A stretch of DNA of 22,825 bases. Source: Gnetum montanum (taxonomy: Eukaryota > Streptophyta > Gnetopsida > Gnetales > Gnetaceae). The number at the start of each line of letters is the position of its first letter. Position 1 is the first letter of the stretch. Location: positions 1-22,825 of the forward strand of contig MNCI01020833.1 in assembly GCA_015680685.1 (NCBI GenBank), written 5' to 3'. The notes beneath the pieces were generated by a model, which had not been told where the DNA came from, did no database searches, and worked only from the letters and a program-made list of their open reading frames with translations. A program made the translations under genes and the position numbers. Below are positions 19,340-22,825 of the stretch, piece by piece.

Positions 19340-19680
19340 TTATCATGTGAATTTACTTTGCAGTTCCTACTCCCCTTAGAATAATAACTCTATTAGTAGT
19401 TGGTAATGTTAAAATACATGTTTCAAAGTGGGTAGTAATATCATATTTTTGTAGAAAAGACATCCCTAAGATTGCATTGACATCATCTAATTCAAATTCA
19501 AAGAATTTATCAACAAAATGCATGTCTTGTAACGTAAAGGTAATTTCTTCATACTTGGCATGCTTGCTCATAGTCATTCATCTACAAGTTCTATCTTAAT
19601 AACTTCCTTGGAAGGTAAACTTAATTTCAATAACTTAATGTCATGTTAGGGTTGTATTTTTATTTTTGGTTTTATTGGTT
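19340..19680 (-). pseudogene. Element C protease, C-terminal half
   Basis: The frame 19353-19577 holds FEFELDDVNAILGMSFLQKY, the flap-to-C-terminal pattern of Ty3/gypsy proteases (..LDDYDVILGMDWL). No Asp-Ser/Thr-Gly triad can be found between it and the gag knuckle, and only about 130 bases separate them, too few for a complete N-terminal half, so an internal deletion is likely. Confidence 0.65.
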
Positions 19681-19704
19681 CTTTAAACTTTTGCTCGTAA
19701 TTTT

Positions 19705-20346
19705 GGATAGTCTCATTTGAAATAATCTTTTTCACAAGAAAAACATCCTAATCAAGCTCTCTTGGTTGGTATTTCTTCTATCGTTACTTGTCAAAGGGTA
19801 GTTTGTACTTGATTTAATTCTTCATAGTATTTAGCAATTCTATAGGCTTCATCAAGTATTTGGGGGTTATGTGCTCATGTTTAGGATCGCAATTGTGCAT
19901 GTACTCTACCAATAAACTTTGAAGCTAATTACCCCTCATCCTAATGGCTTACATACTAAGAGAGATCACAGAATTCCTTGTAGTAATCTTCCATAGATCA
20001 TCTTCCTAATCTTAAGCAATCAAACCTCATCTTGCACTCTTTGAAAAAGGAATCTAGTACAAATTTTTATTCAAAATCTTGATAGAAGTTTAGCCAATTT
20101 GTAATCAATCCTTGAGATCTCAATCCATTCCACCATGTTGTTGGAAGTCCGTTCTAGTATAGGAAGATAATTTCTAAACATTTTTAACTTGACAAATTTA
20201 ACATATCAAAGTAGTTCTTCATTGTATCAAGCCAATATTTTGTGTTAACACTAGATCTAGGAGCTCCATCATAATGATCTAATTTTACCCTTTTGGCATG
20301 CACTTGTGTTAGTGATTCTCTTAGTGCTTTTTTCTAATTCCAATAT
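19705..20346 (-). pseudogene. Element C gag, interrupted at its N-terminal side
   Basis: In element sense from the LTR border: LRESLTQVHAKRVKLDHYDG, then YWLDTMKNYFDMLNLSS, NGLPTTWWNGLRSQGLITNW, KECKMRFDCLRLG, SMEDYYKEF and DEAYRIAKYYEEL, a clear retrotransposon gag core. At 19705-19751 the knuckle reads CFSCEKDYFK, a stop, then DY: the His and last Cys of C-x2-C-x4-H-x4-C are Tyr. The third A-family LTR inserted at 20346/20347, so the start of gag is not in view. Confidence 0.75.
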
Positions 20347-20826
20347 TGATGAGTGGCGAGGTACCCTTACACTCAACCATACGAATACGAGCATTTCACA
20401 CATGATCTAGTTGAAAGGACTAAGTGCTTATGCACCCTTGTGGACCAAGGATGGGTTGGTTGATCGTTATCTTCCCAAGCTTACCTGTATGTCACAATTG
20501 TATAGTTAAGTAAGCTTGAAGCATATGATTTTTATAGCTTTTATGTTTTTAATGTCCTATGCTAGTAGGGAAAGAGAGAGATAACTAGGTGACTAATTTA
20601 ACTTAACTACCCATTAACAAAATTCTAACTAATCCTAACACAAGCATTCATTCCCATTTGCTGTACACATCCTGAACTAGTGCAACACTACTGGGATTAC
20701 CAAACACTAATCGTTACTGGGTTACCAAGCATTACACGCATGCTCGAAGTGGTCGTGCTTTTCTAATTTAACAATTTTCTTAATTGATCAAAATGAATTG
20801 TTGTGCTAATAACATAAATGTAAAGT

Positions 20827-20886
20827 GCATAAAATAAAATAAAATAAAATAAATGCATAATAAAATAAAATAAAATAAATGCATAA
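20827..20886. repeat. AAAAT-rich tandem repeat
   Basis: Two units of 28 and 26 bases, each starting GCATA and filled with AAAAT repeats, then a third start GCATAAG. The other A-family LTRs have no such sequence here; it sits in a stretch where they differ. Confidence 0.9.
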
Positions 20887-21105
20887 GAAAACAAATCTCA
20901 AGTACTGCAAGGATGAATCAAAGAGCTCATATTTATTGCCATACACAAGGTGTGCTTAGGTACACAATGCTCAAATAAAGATCTATCCACACTTAGACCT
21001 CCTACTGTAGGCACTTCAAAAATACTCTAACTTTCAAACAAACTACAAGAGTTTTGCTACTTGACTGCTAAAATATTTCCTTCCCAAATGTGCGCCTGGG
21101 TACTA

Positions 21106-21113
21106 TATTTATA
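21106..21113 (-). promoter_or_regulatory. TATA box of the third A-family LTR
   Basis: TATAAATA in element sense, matching 1867-1874 of the first LTR. A tandem repeat starts 16 bases upstream of it in element sense. Confidence 0.6.
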
Positions 21114-21128
21114 GAATTGGGAGAAAAT

Positions 21129-21236
21129 ACTCTAATAATTAGAATAACTACTAAAGTAATTGCTAGAGTAACCACTCTCATAATTAGAATAACTACTAGA
21201 GTAACCACTCTAATAATTAGAGTAACTACTCTCATC
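21129..21236. repeat. Tandem repeat next to the TATA box
   Basis: Three units starting ACTCT(A/C)ATAATTAGA at 21129, 21174 and 21207, of 45, 33 and about 30 bases. Each holds a TAATTAGA core and an AGAGTAAC or similar end. The equivalent segment of the first LTR (about 1875-1920) is unrelated single-copy sequence, while the flanks on both sides align. Confidence 0.85.
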
Positions 21237-22411
21237 ATACCTCCACGATTGAATAAAAACTCATCCTCAAGTGTAGAAGAAAAGAAACAAGTTCTTTACA
21301 AAATATTGGGAAGGTATGGGATTATTGACTAACTGACAACTGATGGTGGAATGGGATGACAGACTCAATATGCCTAGTGAACAGATTAATAAGCATATTA
21401 CAACATTAGTGTTCATGACCATTATGGTGAACACTCATATATAAATGACATCCAAGCCTTTATTTGGCAGCTTATAGAAAGAGAGACAAAGAAAATGAAG
21501 TGTGTTGCCGCCAATGGTAAGATTGCACGTTTCGGTGTTTATCCATAGCCATGTCACCAAACTTGCTCCTTTCGTAAATGCTTCAATTCAGGTCCATCCT
21601 AAGTGCTTCCTCCAAGCCCAATCCATTGTTTGTATAATCACCATATGCACACACAACATAGTCACAAATGAGCAAGGATGGATAAACCACAATGTAGTTG
21701 ATACCTTGCTTCGATATGAAGTGCATTGGTTGAGTTGTGATTATGGCAGAAAATGGTTCAAAGATTTATCACAGGTGACTACCCAAAGTGTAGGGGTTAG
21801 GCAAATAGTAAAATGGAGAAAATTAAAAAATCTATTCCAGGGCCCCCACAACTAAGAGTGAACCTCTAGTAGCTATATGATGAAAAAACATGAAGAACAA
21901 GAAAGATGAAAAATATCAATGGCAACGCCAATAAAATGGATGTCATGGATTGGGATGAAATAAGAAATGATTGATTGCAGGAAATGTTTAAGGAAAAGAT
22001 GTTAACAATTTCACCAAAAAGAAATGCTAGTGGGTCCTCCCCAAAGCAAGCTCATGCCCTTTATGCCTTGACAAACCCACAATCCAAAGAGTCCATAGGC
22101 TCTAGGAATGTCATTTGGAAGCAAGAGTTAAACACTTACCCATAAGAATTCACCAAAGAAAAACAAATCATCAACCCAGAATAGACTAATGATAAAACCA
22201 GCATTGAGGTGGAAAATGGGAAGAAAGATGGAGAGAAGAGAATGGAATGGAATCCCAAGAACAAGGCTATGTAAAGCCCCTTGTGTATTTCATGGTTAAG
22301 ATAATTGAGTAGAACTCATCCCAAATCTAGACTCAAACCAACCACATTTAATGACCTCACATCAATACACTTGGCCAATCCATCCTCTTGAAGCAACAAG
22401 AATGCCTTCAC

Positions 22412-22412
22412 N
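22412..22412. other. Single-N assembly join in the third LTR
   Basis: Compared with the first LTR, about 230 bases (roughly 3073-3300, ending in the GT/T-rich tract) are missing at this N. Confidence 0.8.
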
Positions 22413-22825
22413 GCCTAGGAACCACACCATGCAAAGACTTATTTTTATTCACTCAGCTTCCTAATTTTTAAACAATTTCAGAATGGCAAAAAACCAAAGA
22501 AACAAGCATTCAAGCACCCAAGAGAATGGCCAGCACAAATGCATCGAATCACTTTAAAGTCACATCCTTTTCATCCTTTGAGTCTTTCCTTGGTTTGAAA
22601 AGTAGCCAGCCACTAATTCATTAATAAATTTACTTAGAAAAAGGGGAATATACAGTTCCAAGCCAAAGGAGACCATAGAGTTGTATGGATGAGTGGACGG
22701 TGTGGACTCATTGCCTATTTTACCAAAAGAACCATACCTTAATATCAGCATCATAATTCAAAGGTAAAAACCAAACATTAGCAATCAATATGATATAATG
22801 CAATCCACCATCATGAGCACTTATT

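Larger units (their letters stand above)
15786..20346 (-). mobile_element. Element C: chromovirus (Ty3/gypsy), 5' part outside view or lost
   Basis: In element sense: partial gag, protease, RT, RNase H, integrase, chromodomain, PPT, 3' LTR. The RT-RNase H-integrase order, the chromodomain and the short (about 0.5 kb) LTR fit plant chromoviruses. The gag N-terminus, PBS and 5' LTR are missing because an A-family LTR interrupts the gag at 20347; they may continue right of the window. The bases left of the LTR, ATTAG, would be one target duplication. Confidence 0.8.
20347..22825 (-). repeat. Third A-family LTR, inserted in element C gag; cut by window end
   Basis: It begins TGATGAGTGG like the other two copies and follows the 3' LTR of A (1146 to about 3721) through its whole visible length, with lower similarity. 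It is not bordered by a PBS on its left but by C gag, so it is either a 3' LTR whose element lies to the right, or a solo LTR. Its left duplication would be AATAT (20342-20346). Differences from the other copies include an AAAAT-rich repeat, a tandem repeat beside the TATA box, and an N at 22412. Confidence 0.8.

Noticed and set aside
20827-20886. Regular short repeats considered as a CRISPR-like array
   Set aside because: The units are AAAAT-type low-complexity repeats without unique spacers, in a plant LTR.
21090-21332. Plus-strand frame of 80 codons with repeated Ile-Ile-Arg-Thr-Thr
   Set aside because: It is the translation of the LTR tandem repeat, antisense to the element, and has no counterpart in the other LTRs.
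21502-21855. Plus-strand frame of 117 codons in the third LTR
   Set aside because: The aligned part of the first LTR (about 2180-2500) has many stops in this frame, and I recognise no domain.

Overview
The window is plant nuclear DNA made almost entirely of decayed, nested LTR retrotransposons, all in the same orientation (sense = minus strand). There is no host gene, tRNA, rRNA or CRISPR array that I can support. Plant origin is inferred from chromovirus-type Ty3/gypsy elements with chromodomains, a Tat/Athila-like Ty3/gypsy element with a tRNA-Asp-type primer binding site, long AT-rich LTRs, and coding frames broken largely by C-to-T/G-to-A type changes, as expected in methylated DNA. A large-genome seed plant, possibly a gymnosperm, fits, but species cannot be read from the sequence. 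Three single Ns (10914, 11134, 22412) mark assembly joins.

Layout. Element B (about 1-14839) is a chromovirus: 3' LTR 1-863 (cut by the window start), chromodomain 877-1145, integrase 11146-11990, gag 12166-13902, PBS 13953-13964 and 5' LTR 13969-14839. Its protease active-site half, RT and RNase H are missing, so it is an internally deleted copy. Two things lie inside it. Element A (1146-11140) is a Tat/Athila-like Ty3/gypsy element with ~2.7 kb LTRs, flanked by a 4/5-matching 5-bp duplication (1141-1145 and 11141-11145). A solo LTR (13161-13726) with a similar imperfect duplication is inserted in B's gag.

Element A reads, right to left, truncated 5' LTR 10238-10913, PBS 10219-10236, gag, CCHC knuckle, protease, RT, RNase H, integrase, PPT 3867-3877 and 3' LTR 1146-3859. 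Between the two Ns lies a 219-bp inverted copy of part of its own LTR.

Right of B, 14840-15785 is AT-rich DNA with a probable LINE ORF2 C-terminal remnant at about 15500-15687. Element C, a second chromovirus, runs from its 3' LTR (15786-16289) through chromodomain, integrase, RNase H, RT, protease and gag to 20346. There its gag is interrupted by a third, more diverged A-family LTR (20347-22825, cut by the window end).

The implied order of events is: B and C inserted into older AT-rich/LINE DNA; a solo-LTR progenitor and A then inserted into B; an A relative inserted into C. None of the elements looks able to move by itself. The most interesting signals are regulatory or structural: a cluster of TGTCTC/GAGACA motifs in the B LTR, a tandem repeat placed just upstream of the TATA box in the third A-family LTR, a hairpin at A's polypurine tract, and the inverted-LTR assembly junction.
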